Notes: generated by a model not told the origin, from the letters alone. Positions 1 through 7,353 are shown, numbered from the stretch's first letter. The stretch: DNA of 27,198 nt from an uncultured Eubacteriales bacterium (GCA_900546515.1 URDG01000035.1:1-27198), one strand, 5' to 3'. Made by a program: numbers and translations.

Positions 1-181
1 TCAGGCCGACGCCGTCCTGTGCGCGGTTGAGCAGGAAGTAAGCCGCTTCCTTATCAAAATGGTTGGGTTCCAGCCAACCGAACAGGGAAGTGCCGCCCAT
101 AGAGCACTGGACGATACGGTTGGGTATCTCCACGTTCCCTACCTTCCACGGGGTAAACAATGCATTGTACTTTTCGTTCAA
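1..181 (-). CDS. NADH:flavin oxidoreductase (Old Yellow Enzyme family), N-terminal fragment
   Basis: Only the first 60 codons lie in the window; the gene runs off the left edge. The reading frame gives an N-terminus with LFTPWKVGNVEIPNRIV, the usual opening of OYE-like TIM-barrel flavoenzymes (2,4-dienoyl-CoA reductase and BaiCD/BaiH-type enoate reductases), followed by CSMGGTSLFGW. These enzymes bind FMN and reduce activated C=C bonds using NAD(P)H; some also carry an Fe-S cluster and an FAD domain. The substrate cannot be told from this fragment. I chose TTG at 181 because GGAAG sits 8 nt upstream and the protein then begins MNEKYNALF. The frame is also open to an ATG at 253, which would add 24 residues but has no clear ribosome binding site. 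The family call is fairly firm; the exact activity is unknown. Confidence 0.75.
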   Translation of the reverse strand, partial: MNEKYNALFTPWKVGNVEIPNRIVQCSMGGTSLFGWLEPNHFDKEAAYFLLNRAQDGVGL

Positions 182-276
182 ATACTTCGCTTCCTTTCTT
201 ATTTCTAAATGGTGACGAGTCCGTCGTCCATAAGATGCGTTCTCCTGCGTCATTCATTTATACAGAAGATTGATTT

Positions 277-305
277 ATTATAACGTATTTTAACAAATAA
301 ATCAA
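277..305 (-). promoter_or_regulatory. Sigma-A-type promoter for the oxidoreductase gene
   Basis: On the minus strand a -35 box TTGATT (300-305) and a perfect -10 box TATAAT (277-282) are separated by 17 nt. Transcription would start near 270. That leaves a leader of about 90 nt to the TTG start at 181, or only about 17 nt to the alternative ATG at 253. Confidence 0.75.
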
Positions 306-458
306 TCGCTACCTTCACATTTTTGTTAAATATTAATTGTATTTTTTCTAGACAATGCCAGCTCAAATGTCGTAAAAAAGCCTTTTGACACATAATACTT
401 TCAACTTTTTAATGGCATATACTGTAAGCCACGTCTCGTCCGGTCCGGAACGGCCTGC

Positions 459-493
459 AAAAAAACAGCGGGGGCTGACGCCTCCGCTGTTTC
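459..493 (-). terminator. Rho-independent terminator of the heptad-repeat protein gene
   Basis: On the minus strand an AAACAGCGG...CCGCTGTTT stem with a short inner GC helix is followed directly by a run of T. It lies 15 nt after the stop codon at 508. The remaining bases between here and the promoter at 277-305 are AT-rich and show no gene. Confidence 0.85.
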
Positions 494-507
494 TGATATT
501 GCAGTTT

Positions 508-1797
508 TTATGCTTTTTTATCCGCGGTCTTTGTGACCTTGAAGCTTATCTCTACTCTGGCGGTATCGCCGGAGTCAAAGGTGAACACAGCCTCGGCCTC
601 ATACTCGCCTGCGGCAAGACCTTTGTTGGGGACGACCGTCCATGTCTTGCTGTCGCTCTGCCCCGTGGCGACGGTGCCGCCCTTTTCGGTGCTGAGCCTG
701 AAGCAGTCCTTATCGTCTCCCTCAAGGCTGACGCTCTCGATCACGAGCTCGCCCAGCCCGGTGTTCTTCACGACGAGCGCCTTGGCGTCGGGCTGGCGGT
801 ATCCGACTGCGGCATTATCGAACTTTATATCCTTTATAACGGGATAGAGATAGCTCTCCTCCGTAATATCGCTGTTCGCCGCACCGCCGGCAACGGCTAT
901 GGCCTTGACGACCATGCTGCTGTCGATCTCGAACGGCCCGGTGTACTTCTCGCTCTCGCTGGTCGGATCGCTGCCGTCGGTCGTGTAATATATCTCCGCG
1001 GCCTCGGCCGGGGCCTCGATGCTCAGCTCGAGGTCATTGTAATAGCTTCCGGCCTCGGGCGTGATAACAGGCGCGGCAAGCTTGAACTTCAGTGTGAGCT
1101 TTCCGTCCCGGTCAACGTTTTTCAGCGTGACAACGCCGTCGTCATCGCTCATGCACGCGCCCGCAGTCGTCACCGCGTCGGTTATCTCCACGCCGGGCTT
1201 GGGCGTGATGACGCATTCGCCGCCGTTTTCGATCCACGTCTTTCCGTCCGTATCCTCGATGAGCCCGCTTATATCCGCAAGCGCGCCGTAATCGTCCGCC
1301 AGAGTGATTTCATATACCTCTGCCGCCGCTGCCCCGGACACGTCCGCCATGGCGGGGAGCTTTCCGGCGTTATCCTCCACGTCGCCGTCATTGTTGTAGA
1401 CGGTGCCGTTGTTGTTATAGACCATGGCGCCGTTATTGTACACGACGCCGCCGTTATTATAGACCGTGCCGCTGTTGTTGAACACTGTGCCGCCGTTATT
1501 ATACACAACGCCGCCGTTGTTGTACACGATGCCGTAATTATTGAAAACCGTGTCGCCGTCGTTATAAAGCGTCTCCCCGGCCTCGTTTATGACGAAGGTT
1601 TCGGCAGCATCCGCCGTTTTCGCCGCGGCGGACGCCGAAGCCGCATCAGACTTATCTGCGGCCTTCGACGCGGCGGTGGGCTTTGGAGTCGACACAGGCG
1701 CGGCCGTGCTCTTCGGCGCGGCATAGGCCGCCGCAGGCAGCATGCACACCAGCAGCGCCAGCACCAGCAGTGTTGAAAATATCCTTTTCCTGTTCAT
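508..1797 (-). CDS. Secreted protein with tandem YNN heptad repeats and chitobiase-C-like domain
   Basis: A 429-residue exported protein. Residues 1-26 form a signal peptide (MNRKR, a hydrophobic stretch, then AYA before the likely cleavage site). An Ala/Lys/Thr-rich spacer (27-66) leads into ten 7-residue repeats (76-145) of the type V-Y-N-N-G-G-x. Residues about 243-305 resemble the chitobiase/beta-hexosaminidase C-terminal domain (VITPEAGSYYNDLEL, YYTTDGSDPT), and 325-423 look like an Ig-like fold. No LPXTG motif or SLH domain is present, so it may be released or weakly cell-wall bound. GGGAG lies 8 nt before ATG 1797. It is a single-gene unit with its own promoter and terminator. I recognise no enzyme active site; a surface or matrix role is inference only. 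Confidence 0.8.
   Translation of the reverse strand: MNRKRIFSTLLVLALLVCMLPAAAYAAPKSTAAPVSTPKPTAASKAADKSDAASASAAAKTADAAETFVINEAGETLYNDGDTVFNNYGIVYNNGGVVYNNGGTVFNNSGTVYNNGGVVYNNGAMVYNNNGTVYNNDGDVEDNAGKLPAMADVSGAAAAEVYEITLADDYGALADISGLIEDTDGKTWIENGGECVITPKPGVEITDAVTTAGACMSDDDGVVTLKNVDRDGKLTLKFKLAAPVITPEAGSYYNDLELSIEAPAEAAEIYYTTDGSDPTSESEKYTGPFEIDSSMVVKAIAVAGGAANSDITEESYLYPVIKDIKFDNAAVGYRQPDAKALVVKNTGLGELVIESVSLEGDDKDCFRLSTEKGGTVATGQSDSKTWTVVPNKGLAAGEYEAEAVFTFDSGDTARVEISFKVTKTADKKA
1363..1572 (-). repeat. Ten tandem 21-bp in-frame repeats encoding (V/T)(V/I)(Y/F)NNxG heptads
   Basis: The units encode TLYNDGD, TVFNNYG, IVYNNGG, VVYNNGG, TVFNNSG, TVYNNGG, VVYNNGA, MVYNNNG, TVYNNDG and DVEDNAG. The outer units are degenerate and the inner eight are well kept. 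Codons vary between units (AAC/AAT, TAT/TAC), so the array is conserved at protein level rather than being a very recent DNA expansion. Confidence 0.9.
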
Positions 1798-1848
1798 TGA
1801 TAAGCTCCCTTCTATAAGTAAAAAATTTGTTTCCTTATTTATATGACT

Positions 1849-1877
1849 ATATTAGCCCCGATTTTGTTCCTTTTCAA
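1849..1877 (-). promoter_or_regulatory. Sigma-A-type promoter for the heptad-repeat protein gene
   Basis: On the minus strand TTGAAA (1872-1877) and TAATAT (1849-1854) are 17 nt apart, about 50 nt upstream of the start codon. Confidence 0.65.
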
Positions 1878-1926
1878 TTAAGCAGGTGTTAATTTTGCTT
1901 ATACAAATAATTAATTCGGCGGCAAA

Positions 1927-1961
1927 CCCCGCCGCATGCATATCATAGCACTGCGGCGGGG
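1927..1961 (-). terminator. Strong hairpin after the MocR-type gene, probable terminator
   Basis: A perfect 10-bp stem (CCCCGCCGCA / TGCGGCGGGG) with a 15-nt loop lies 35 nt past the stop at 1996. On the minus strand it is followed only by TTT, so termination may be partial. It separates the regulator gene from the promoter at 1849-1877. Confidence 0.5.
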
Positions 1962-1995
1962 CAAAACATGTCGTTTGCAAACTGCGAATTATACG

Positions 1996-3132
1996 TTATC
2001 CTTTCATCTTCTGCCGCAGCTCGCGGCGTTTGCGGTTAATATAGCGCTCAAGCTCGCCGCTGCGGATAAATTCGGCAAGGACGAGCTGCTCGAATACCGG
2101 CACGGTGCAGGAGTAAAAGCCCAGACGCTGCTCAAAAAGTCCGGTAAGCGGCTCCGGCAGCACCATATAGCCCGTCCTTATCGCCGGGGCAATGGTCTTT
2201 GAAAAGCTGTTTATATATATGACGCGCTCCGGCGCGACGGAAAATACTGTCTCTACAGGCTTGAGAAGCGCAGAGAATTCGGAATCATAATCGTCCTCGA
2301 CTATATACGCGCCGTGCGCTCTGGCCCAGAGCGCATACTCGCGCCGCTTTGCGGCCGTGGCCGTGACGCCGCTGGGATAGCTGTGGAACGGCGTGACGTG
2401 CAGCACGCCCGCACCGCAGCCGCGAAGCTCGGAGCTGAGTATGCCGTCCTCCCCAAGCCGCAGCATCGTGCACTCCGCGCCGTTGGCCTCATAGACCTGC
2501 CGTATCTTCACATAAGACGGGTCCTCCAGCGCTATCGTCTGTTCCCTGCCGAAAAGCTGTACCACAAGGCCGTACAGATACTCCGCGCCGGAGCCTATTA
2601 TCACCTGCCCCGGCCTTACCTCTATGCCGCGGCTGCGCGCAAGATACTCCGCCAGCACCGCGCGCAGCTCGGCGCAGCCGGAATTCGGCGCGCGGGACAG
2701 GATGCGCCGGTCATAGCTGCTCAGGACGCGGCGCATCGTCTTTGCCAGTACCGAAAACGGGAAGTCCTCCGGCACGCCGACCGCGGCGCTCATATCCTCA
2801 AGGCTTGCCCTGCCTGTCCCCGGCGCTGTGCTTTGCCCGGGGACAAAGCAGGCGTAGAATCCGCTGCGTTCGCGCGCCTCGGCGTACCCCTCGTCCACCA
2901 GCAGGGCAAGGCAGTGCTCCACCGTTATCACGCTCACGCCGGTCTCCTCGGCGAGAAGCCTCTTGGACGGCAGCTTCCTGCCGTGCTCTATCGCGCCGGA
3001 CACAATGTCCTGCCGCAGCTGCTCGTACAGCTGTAGATATGCGGGCCTGCCCGCGCCTTTTTTCACAGTGTATTTCACATTCTGGTCATATCCTTGGCCT
3101 AAATTTTGCAGGGAAGATATTATCAGTTTCAT
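1996..3132 (-). CDS. MocR/PdxR-type GntR regulator with shortened aminotransferase domain
   Basis: This protein joins a GntR winged helix-turn-helix (residues about 22-95, with YLQLYEQLRQDIVSG and LPSKRLLAEETGVS) to a fold-type I aminotransferase domain. Visible PLP-site features are VEDDYDSEF (278-286) and NSFSKTIAPAIRTGY (308-322), where Lys312 would form the internal aldimine. Family members sense PLP or an amino-acid adduct and regulate vitamin B6, GABA or amino-acid genes. The protein is 378 residues, whereas the family is usually about 450-480; it stops at ERYINRKRRELRQKMKG, where homologues continue for roughly 80-100 residues with the small C-terminal subdomain. ATG 3132 is preferred because GGGGAGG lies 4 nt upstream. 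A TTG at 3159 would include that ribosome binding site inside the gene. The target is unknown. Confidence 0.85.
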   Translation of the reverse strand: MKLIISSLQNLGQGYDQNVKYTVKKGAGRPAYLQLYEQLRQDIVSGAIEHGRKLPSKRLLAEETGVSVITVEHCLALLVDEGYAEARERSGFYACFVPGQSTAPGTGRASLEDMSAAVGVPEDFPFSVLAKTMRRVLSSYDRRILSRAPNSGCAELRAVLAEYLARSRGIEVRPGQVIIGSGAEYLYGLVVQLFGREQTIALEDPSYVKIRQVYEANGAECTMLRLGEDGILSSELRGCGAGVLHVTPFHSYPSGVTATAAKRREYALWARAHGAYIVEDDYDSEFSALLKPVETVFSVAPERVIYINSFSKTIAPAIRTGYMVLPEPLTGLFEQRLGFYSCTVPVFEQLVLAEFIRSGELERYINRKRRELRQKMKG

Positions 3133-3166
3133 AATACCTCCCCCGCGCTTTCGTGTCAAGGCAGGC

Positions 3167-3742
3167 TTATTTTCTCAGTATCGGCTGTAGCTGCCAGCCG
3201 CGCAGTGCGGCCTCGACCGTGTCGCCGATAAGCTCAAAGTCCGATTGCAGCGAGCGCGGCTTCTTTGCCGGATCGTCCTGCCCGAACGGAACAAAGTAGA
3301 CGTTCTTGCGGTTGAGCAGCCGGGCAATATTCTCGGCAGAGCCGGACAGCCCGTCGTTCGTGGAAAACGCGATCACGAGCGGCTTTCCGTTTCTGAGATG
3401 CGCCTTGGCAGCCATCGTGACGGCGCTGTCCGTCATACCGTGGGCGAGCTTTGCCAGCGTATTGCCCGTGCACGGCGCGATGACCAGCGCATCCAGCGGT
3501 CTCGCAGGCCCCAGCGGCTCGGCCCCGGCTATGGTCGTGATGACCTCTTTTCCGGTCAGCTCCGTCAGGCGCAGCAGATTCATTGACGCCGCGCCGAAGC
3601 GCGTATCGGTCCCGGCCGCGGTCTCGCTCATCAGCGGCACCAGATCATACTTTGCACTCAGCTTCTCAGCCGCGGCAAAGACCTTGTCATATGTACAGTA
3701 GGACCCGCAGAGCGCAAGCCCCAGCTTTTTCTTTTCCGTCAT
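3167..3742 (-). CDS. dpaB: Dipicolinate synthase subunit B
   Basis: DpaB (SpoVFB) is the flavoprotein-fold subunit of dipicolinate synthase. With DpaA it converts the lysine-pathway intermediate hydroxytetrahydrodipicolinate to dipicolinic acid in the mother cell; the acid is loaded into the spore core as a calcium chelate. The 191-residue length fits the family (about 200). The N-terminus KLGLALCGSYCTYDKV and the segment LDALVIAPCTGNTLAKLAHGMTDSAVTMAAKAH match the flavoprotein fold. ATG 3742 is chosen because AGGAGG lies 7 nt upstream; a GTG at 3748 would sit almost on that site. The gene starts 2 nt after the dpaA stop, so the two are translationally close and surely co-transcribed. Confidence 0.93.
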   Translation of the reverse strand: MTEKKKLGLALCGSYCTYDKVFAAAEKLSAKYDLVPLMSETAAGTDTRFGAASMNLLRLTELTGKEVITTIAGAEPLGPARPLDALVIAPCTGNTLAKLAHGMTDSAVTMAAKAHLRNGKPLVIAFSTNDGLSGSAENIARLLNRKNVYFVPFGQDDPAKKPRSLQSDFELIGDTVEAALRGWQLQPILRK

Positions 3743-3744
3743 GC

Positions 3745-4605
3745 TCACTCCTCCTGTTCCCGCACAACATCATATACCTCTCTCTTCATCAGCGCCGCCG
3801 CACTGTAGGCGGCGCGCTCCCCGGGCAGCCCCGGCGCGGCCATTGCGTTCAGCCCGATATTCTCCGCAAGGTTCCGGTCGAAGCCTCCCGGCGGTGAAGC
3901 CAGCTCCAGCAGCAGCGCCGTGTCGGACACCATGCACAGCATTGCATCCGTCAGCACACGCGCCGGTACCGTGTTCACGATGAAATCAAAGCCGCCTATT
4001 TCCGTCTCCAGTCCGTCATAATCCAGCGCGCGCAGTCCCAGCGCCTCCGCCATGGCCCTGCCGGAACGGCTCCTCGCCGCGACAGTCACACGCGCGCCGA
4101 GCGCCGCAAGGCGCAGCGCAAGTATTTTCCCTATCCGTCCCCAGCCGCAGATCAGCGCCTCGCTGCCGAAAATGGCGCGGTCGCTGCCGTCTATGAGCCG
4201 TGCCAGCGCGCATTCGGCAGTCAGCGCCGCATTTCCGGCCACGAAATCCGGCCTCTGCATAATGTCCCCGATATGCAGCCCGGTCTTCATTGCCAGCGCG
4301 CAGCTCTCGTCGCCGAGCTTTCCTCCGGCGAGTATCTGTCCCGGCCACAGCGCGCCGATGACCTCGCTCATCCTCAGTACATTGCCGCTCAGCGGGGCAT
4401 TAAGTATTCCGCCCTTTTCCGCGGGCGTGGGCAGCACCACACAGTCCGCGCCGTAGACGCAGCCCTGCAGGCAGCCCGTTTTTATCACGTCCGGCGGCAT
4501 CTCCGCTCTCTCGAGTGCAAAGCAGTACACACGGTGTCCGTCCTGCGCCAGCATGGAGCACAGGATCGCCGAACGCCTGTCGCCGCCTACAACGGCATAT
4601 TTCAC
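3745..4605 (-). CDS. dpaA: Dipicolinate synthase subunit A
   Basis: DpaA (SpoVFA) is the NAD(P)-binding catalytic partner of DpaB in dipicolinate synthesis during sporulation. The N-terminal half opens with YAVVGGDRRSAILCSMLAQDGH, typical of the family, and a second Rossmann motif GWGRIGKILALRLAALGARVTVAAR lies around residues 154-178. It is 286 residues long; B. subtilis DpaA is about 297. GTG 4605 is preferred because GGAGG lies 8 nt upstream; GTG codons at 4620, 4614 and 4611 overlap or precede that site. Dipicolinate genes are normally under sigma-K in the mother cell, but I could not match a convincing sigma-K promoter in the 137-nt gap to folA. Its presence is good evidence for an endospore former. 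Confidence 0.93.
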   Translation of the reverse strand: MKYAVVGGDRRSAILCSMLAQDGHRVYCFALERAEMPPDVIKTGCLQGCVYGADCVVLPTPAEKGGILNAPLSGNVLRMSEVIGALWPGQILAGGKLGDESCALAMKTGLHIGDIMQRPDFVAGNAALTAECALARLIDGSDRAIFGSEALICGWGRIGKILALRLAALGARVTVAARSRSGRAMAEALGLRALDYDGLETEIGGFDFIVNTVPARVLTDAMLCMVSDTALLLELASPPGGFDRNLAENIGLNAMAAPGLPGERAAYSAAALMKREVYDVVREQEE

Positions 4606-4636
4606 CGGCACCACCTCCACAGCTCATTCTATTCTG

Positions 4637-4666
4637 TTGCACGAAATGCGGTTCATATGTTATTAT
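4637..4666 (+). promoter_or_regulatory. Putative promoter for folA
   Basis: TTGCAC (4637-4642) and TATTAT (4661-4666) are 18 nt apart, about 75 nt upstream of the folA start. Two mismatches in the boxes make this a moderate call. Confidence 0.45.
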
Positions 4667-4742
4667 CATTAATATCAAATACACTTGATTGGCAGGAGCA
4701 CCTGCAAATGTGCAAAAAATTTCCCGGCGAGGTGATATTCTT

Positions 4743-5225
4743 ATGGATGCAATAGTTGCCGTATATTCCGACTGGGGCATAGGCGCGCACGGCACGCAGC
4801 CCGTCGTGCTCAGGGCCGACCGCGCGCACTTCCGCGCGCTGACGGACGGCGCGGCGGTGATAGTCGGCAGAGCCACGCTCGCTGACTTCCCCGGCGGCAG
4901 GCCGCTCAAGGGGCGGCACAATATCGTCGTTACCCGGCAGAACATTGAAATAGAGGGCGCGGAGGTCGTGCACGGCGCCGGCGAGGCCGTCTGCGCCGCA
5001 TCGAAATTTCCCCTCTGCCTTGTGATCGGCGGCGAGAGCGTCTACCGTCAGCTCATGCCTTATGTCGAACGCGTGTACGTCACAATGATCGAACTTGCGC
5101 CCGAGTCCACCGCGTTCTTTCCCGATCTCGACGCCGACGCCGGCTGGCGCTGTACCGAACGCGGCGAACGTTCGGAGGAGGACGGTATAGGCTACCGCTT
5201 CTGCACCTACGAGCGTGTAAAATAA
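4743..5225 (+). CDS. folA: Dihydrofolate reductase
   Basis: A 160-residue cytosolic enzyme that reduces dihydrofolate to tetrahydrofolate with NADPH, supplying one-carbon carriers for thymidylate and purine synthesis. The order of landmarks fits DHFR: IVAVYSDWGIG near the start, then LRADRAHF, where Asp26 is the likely catalytic acid (equivalent to E. coli Asp27), VIVGRATLADFPGG, RHNIVVTRQ, and IGGESVYRQLMPYVERVYVTMIE near the C-terminus. ATG 4743 is used because GAGGTG is placed upstream and the protein then begins like other DHFRs; upstream in-frame codons back to 4689 have no ribosome binding site. It is a lone gene, divergent from dpaA and convergent with spoIID (9-nt gap). No thyA is visible nearby. 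Confidence 0.9.
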   Translation: MDAIVAVYSDWGIGAHGTQPVVLRADRAHFRALTDGAAVIVGRATLADFPGGRPLKGRHNIVVTRQNIEIEGAEVVHGAGEAVCAASKFPLCLVIGGESVYRQLMPYVERVYVTMIELAPESTAFFPDLDADAGWRCTERGERSEEDGIGYRFCTYERVK

Positions 5226-5234
5226 ACCGTCCGT

Positions 5235-6230
5235 TCAGCTCACGGGACGGACAAGCTCCGTGCCGGGATAATAGTGCGCCAGTATCTGCGCATAGTCCGC
5301 GCCGCCGGCTGCCATGACGTTCGCGCCGTATTGGCTCATGCCGACGCCGTGGCCGTAGCCCGTGACCGTAAAGCGGAACAGCTCCCCGTCATATTCAAGC
5401 GTGAACGCGGTGGAGCGCAGTCCGAAAAGGCTTCTGAGCTCCGTCCCGGCGAACTCCTTTCCCCCGATCACTGCAGTCTCTACACGGCCGCTCGCATCGC
5501 GCCGAAGCTCTCCGAGCCATTGTTCCGGTTCCGTGCTCAGATCGGCATCGGGCCGCACCGACAGCAGACTGTCGCGGAAGTCAAGGCGGCTGAGCTCCAG
5601 CGTGCTCACATAGCCCGGAACGCTCTCCGCGTTCTCCGGGCTTGAAACGCTTATAAGGTACGGCAGCGCGTTCCACACCGCGCCGCTGTCCTCGGTCGCT
5701 CCGGCGGATGAGGAGTGAAAGGCCGCAAAGACCGGCGTGCCGCCGTAGGCGAGGTACTCCCCCGCCGTAGCGCTGACCGCCGCGCGCACTTTATCGTAAT
5801 ACGTCCCGTAGTCCTTCCCCCAGCGTTCGCGCAGCTCGTCCGTACTCAGCCACGCCTGACAGCAGCCGCTGTCGGTGCAGACCTGCGCCGTATCGTGTTT
5901 TCCGGCCTGCGCGCAGTACATCACATATGTCCGCGCGGCGACGGCCTGCGCTTTAAGAGCCTCCGGCGCGAAGCTCGCAGGCATTTCCGCCGCCACCACG
6001 CCCGTTAGGTAATCCGCCGTGTCCATCTCCGCCGCCGCGCCGCCGTGCAGAACTGTTATGCTCCCGCTCAGCTCCTCCGCCGCAGCAGCGGCTGCGATCC
6101 CGGCGGTCGCCGGTACCGGCAGCGCCGGCGTGAACGCGTCGGGCGCGTACTGCGGCAGCCGCCTGAGAAAAAGCGGCGCGGCAAACGCTAAAAAAAGCGC
6201 GGTATAGCATATTATGAGTATCCTTTTCAT
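5235..6230 (-). CDS. spoIID: Stage II sporulation protein D, peptidoglycan lytic transglycosylase
   Basis: SpoIID is a membrane-anchored lytic transglycosylase that works with SpoIIM and SpoIIP to thin septal peptidoglycan and drive engulfment of the forespore. Residues 5-22 form the N-terminal membrane segment. The SpoIID/LytB domain follows, with VVAAEMPASFAPEALKAQAVAARTY, in which Glu82 matches the known catalytic glutamate. H112-x5-C118-x5-C124 resembles the zinc-ligand pattern I recall for C. difficile SpoIID. The C-terminal GYGHGVGMSQYGANVMA is diagnostic. Its 331 residues agree with B. subtilis SpoIID (343). ATG 6230 is chosen because GGGAGG lies 6 nt upstream. No SpoIIQ or SpoIIID gene follows. 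A LytB-like paralogue cannot be excluded, but the membrane anchor and length favour SpoIID. Confidence 0.85.
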   Translation of the reverse strand: MKRILIICYTALFLAFAAPLFLRRLPQYAPDAFTPALPVPATAGIAAAAAAEELSGSITVLHGGAAAEMDTADYLTGVVAAEMPASFAPEALKAQAVAARTYVMYCAQAGKHDTAQVCTDSGCCQAWLSTDELRERWGKDYGTYYDKVRAAVSATAGEYLAYGGTPVFAAFHSSSAGATEDSGAVWNALPYLISVSSPENAESVPGYVSTLELSRLDFRDSLLSVRPDADLSTEPEQWLGELRRDASGRVETAVIGGKEFAGTELRSLFGLRSTAFTLEYDGELFRFTVTGYGHGVGMSQYGANVMAAGGADYAQILAHYYPGTELVRPVS

Positions 6231-6282
6231 CGGCGGCCTCCCCACGCTGGCATGTCCGGCCGGATGTGCGCAAGGCTGTTAC

Positions 6283-6311
6283 TTGACGTATCCGGCAATT
6301 AAGTATACAAT
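6283..6311 (+). promoter_or_regulatory. Strong sigma-A-type promoter for the membrane protein/DUF362 unit
   Basis: TTGACG (6283-6288) and TACAAT (6306-6311) with a 17-nt spacer. Start of transcription is predicted near 6318, immediately before the hairpin at 6320-6346. Confidence 0.75.
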
Positions 6312-6319
6312 GATTTGAT

Positions 6320-6346
6320 AACGCCGCAGACATATCATGCGGCGTT
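6320..6346 (+). promoter_or_regulatory. Hairpin at the very 5' end of the predicted transcript
   Basis: A perfect 9-bp stem AACGCCGCA / TGCGGCGTT with a 9-nt loop begins about 9 nt after the -10 box. There is no T-run after it, so it is not an ordinary terminator. It could protect the 5' end of the mRNA or be an operator read as DNA. About 80 nt of leader remain to the start codon at 6430. Confidence 0.5.
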
Positions 6347-6429
6347 GTCCCGGATGCCGGCAAGGCGGCAGTTTGTCCGCCCCGGCGGTATATCCCTGTA
6401 AAAATACATATTGAGGTGAGAACCGAATT

Positions 6430-7353
6430 ATGCAGAACCCATATAACGATCCATACGGGCAGATCCCCGAGAATGACGAGGCCGCGAAAAAGCGCAAAGA
6501 GGAAGACGAGAAGAAGCGCTTCCGGCTCGGTATGCGGAAAAAAGCGCTTGAGATCATATGCTATGTCATCGGCGCGGGCGCGTTCAGCATTTTCATCCGC
6601 TGGCTCCAGCTGATGCTCGCGTTCAATGACGACGGCCTTGTGGACGGCAGCATATTCAATGCGCTCGTCATTCTTATCGTCTTTGCCGCGGGCTACATTT
6701 TTCTGCGCTTTACGGACAGTTTCCGCGCCGGGCGCTATTACGTGCCGGATGATTTTTATAAGGCGTTTGCGAATCCCGGCAAGCTCTACAAGCTTATCCG
6801 CTGGGCGCTCGGCCTTATCATGACCGGCGGCGCGCTGCTGCTGCTCATAAGCTCCGAGACCGACAAGAACGGCGGCTTTTACCGTGTTCTTGCCCTCGCG
6901 GGCGCCGTCAGCGGACTGGCCTATCCCCTGCTGCTCACCTCCGCCAACAAGCCCCGCGCCCCGCGCCTCGGCCTCTCATGCTTCTGCGCATTCATGCCGG
7001 TGCTGATGTTCTGCATATGGCTCATCACCTGCTACAAGGTCAACTCCATAAACAGCGTCATGTGGGACTATGCGCCGGAGGCCGCCGCAGTTATCGCCTC
7101 GATTATCGCGTTTTTCCGCATGGCGGGCTACCCTTTCAGCTCGCCGAACTGCTGGCGCAGCATGTTCTTTGCAATGCTCGCCTCGACTCTCGACCTGATG
7201 GTGCTGGCTGACAGCCGCTATATCGGGCAGCAGCTCATGTTTTTCGCCGCGGCGATGATGCTGGCGCTGTACGTGTGGCTGATGATATGCAATATGGAGC
7301 GCCGCGAGGCGCCGGAAAAGGAGCAGCCCAACGACGGCTTTGAGCGCCTGTGA
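6430..7353 (+). CDS. Multi-pass membrane protein of unknown function
   Basis: I do not recognise a family for this 307-residue protein. The N-terminal 36 residues are hydrophilic and highly charged (AAKKRKEEDEKKRFRLGMRKK), consistent with a cytoplasmic leader. About eight hydrophobic segments follow, near residues 38-60, 74-93, 124-143, 152-171, 178-202, 215-235, 245-262 and 268-289. The C-terminus is short and charged (ERREAPEKEQPNDGFERL). No transporter, protease or kinase motif is evident. GAGGTGAG precedes ATG 6430 by about 9 nt. It has its own promoter and leader hairpin and stands 44 nt upstream of the DUF362 gene with no terminator between, so the two are probably co-transcribed. Confidence 0.8.
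   Translation: MQNPYNDPYGQIPENDEAAKKRKEEDEKKRFRLGMRKKALEIICYVIGAGAFSIFIRWLQLMLAFNDDGLVDGSIFNALVILIVFAAGYIFLRFTDSFRAGRYYVPDDFYKAFANPGKLYKLIRWALGLIMTGGALLLLISSETDKNGGFYRVLALAGAVSGLAYPLLLTSANKPRAPRLGLSCFCAFMPVLMFCIWLITCYKVNSINSVMWDYAPEAAAVIASIIAFFRMAGYPFSSPNCWRSMFFAMLASTLDLMVLADSRYIGQQLMFFAAAMMLALYVWLMICNMERREAPEKEQPNDGFERL

Noticed and set aside
1363..1572. Regular 21-bp repeats as a possible CRISPR array or minisatellite
   Set aside because: Units are directly adjacent with no spacers, stay in frame, and vary at synonymous positions; they encode protein heptads.
385..1776. A 463-codon plus-strand open frame opposite the heptad-repeat gene
   Set aside because: It has no ribosome binding site and no recognisable domain; its VIVDGAVVVIDHGAV-type repeats are the antisense reading of the heptad codons. 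The minus-strand gene has a signal peptide, promoter and terminator.
4606..4742. Sporulation sigma-K or sigma-E promoter for dpaA, or a folate riboswitch for folA
   Set aside because: A CATATGAA stretch on the minus strand resembles part of a -10 box, but no matching -35 element at proper spacing was found. The folA leader shows only a 5-bp hairpin, not a riboswitch fold.
5227..5250. CCGTCC/GGACGG inverted repeat between folA and spoIID as a terminator
   Set aside because: Only 6 bp with a 12-nt loop, no T-run on either side, and it overlaps the end of the spoIID coding sequence.
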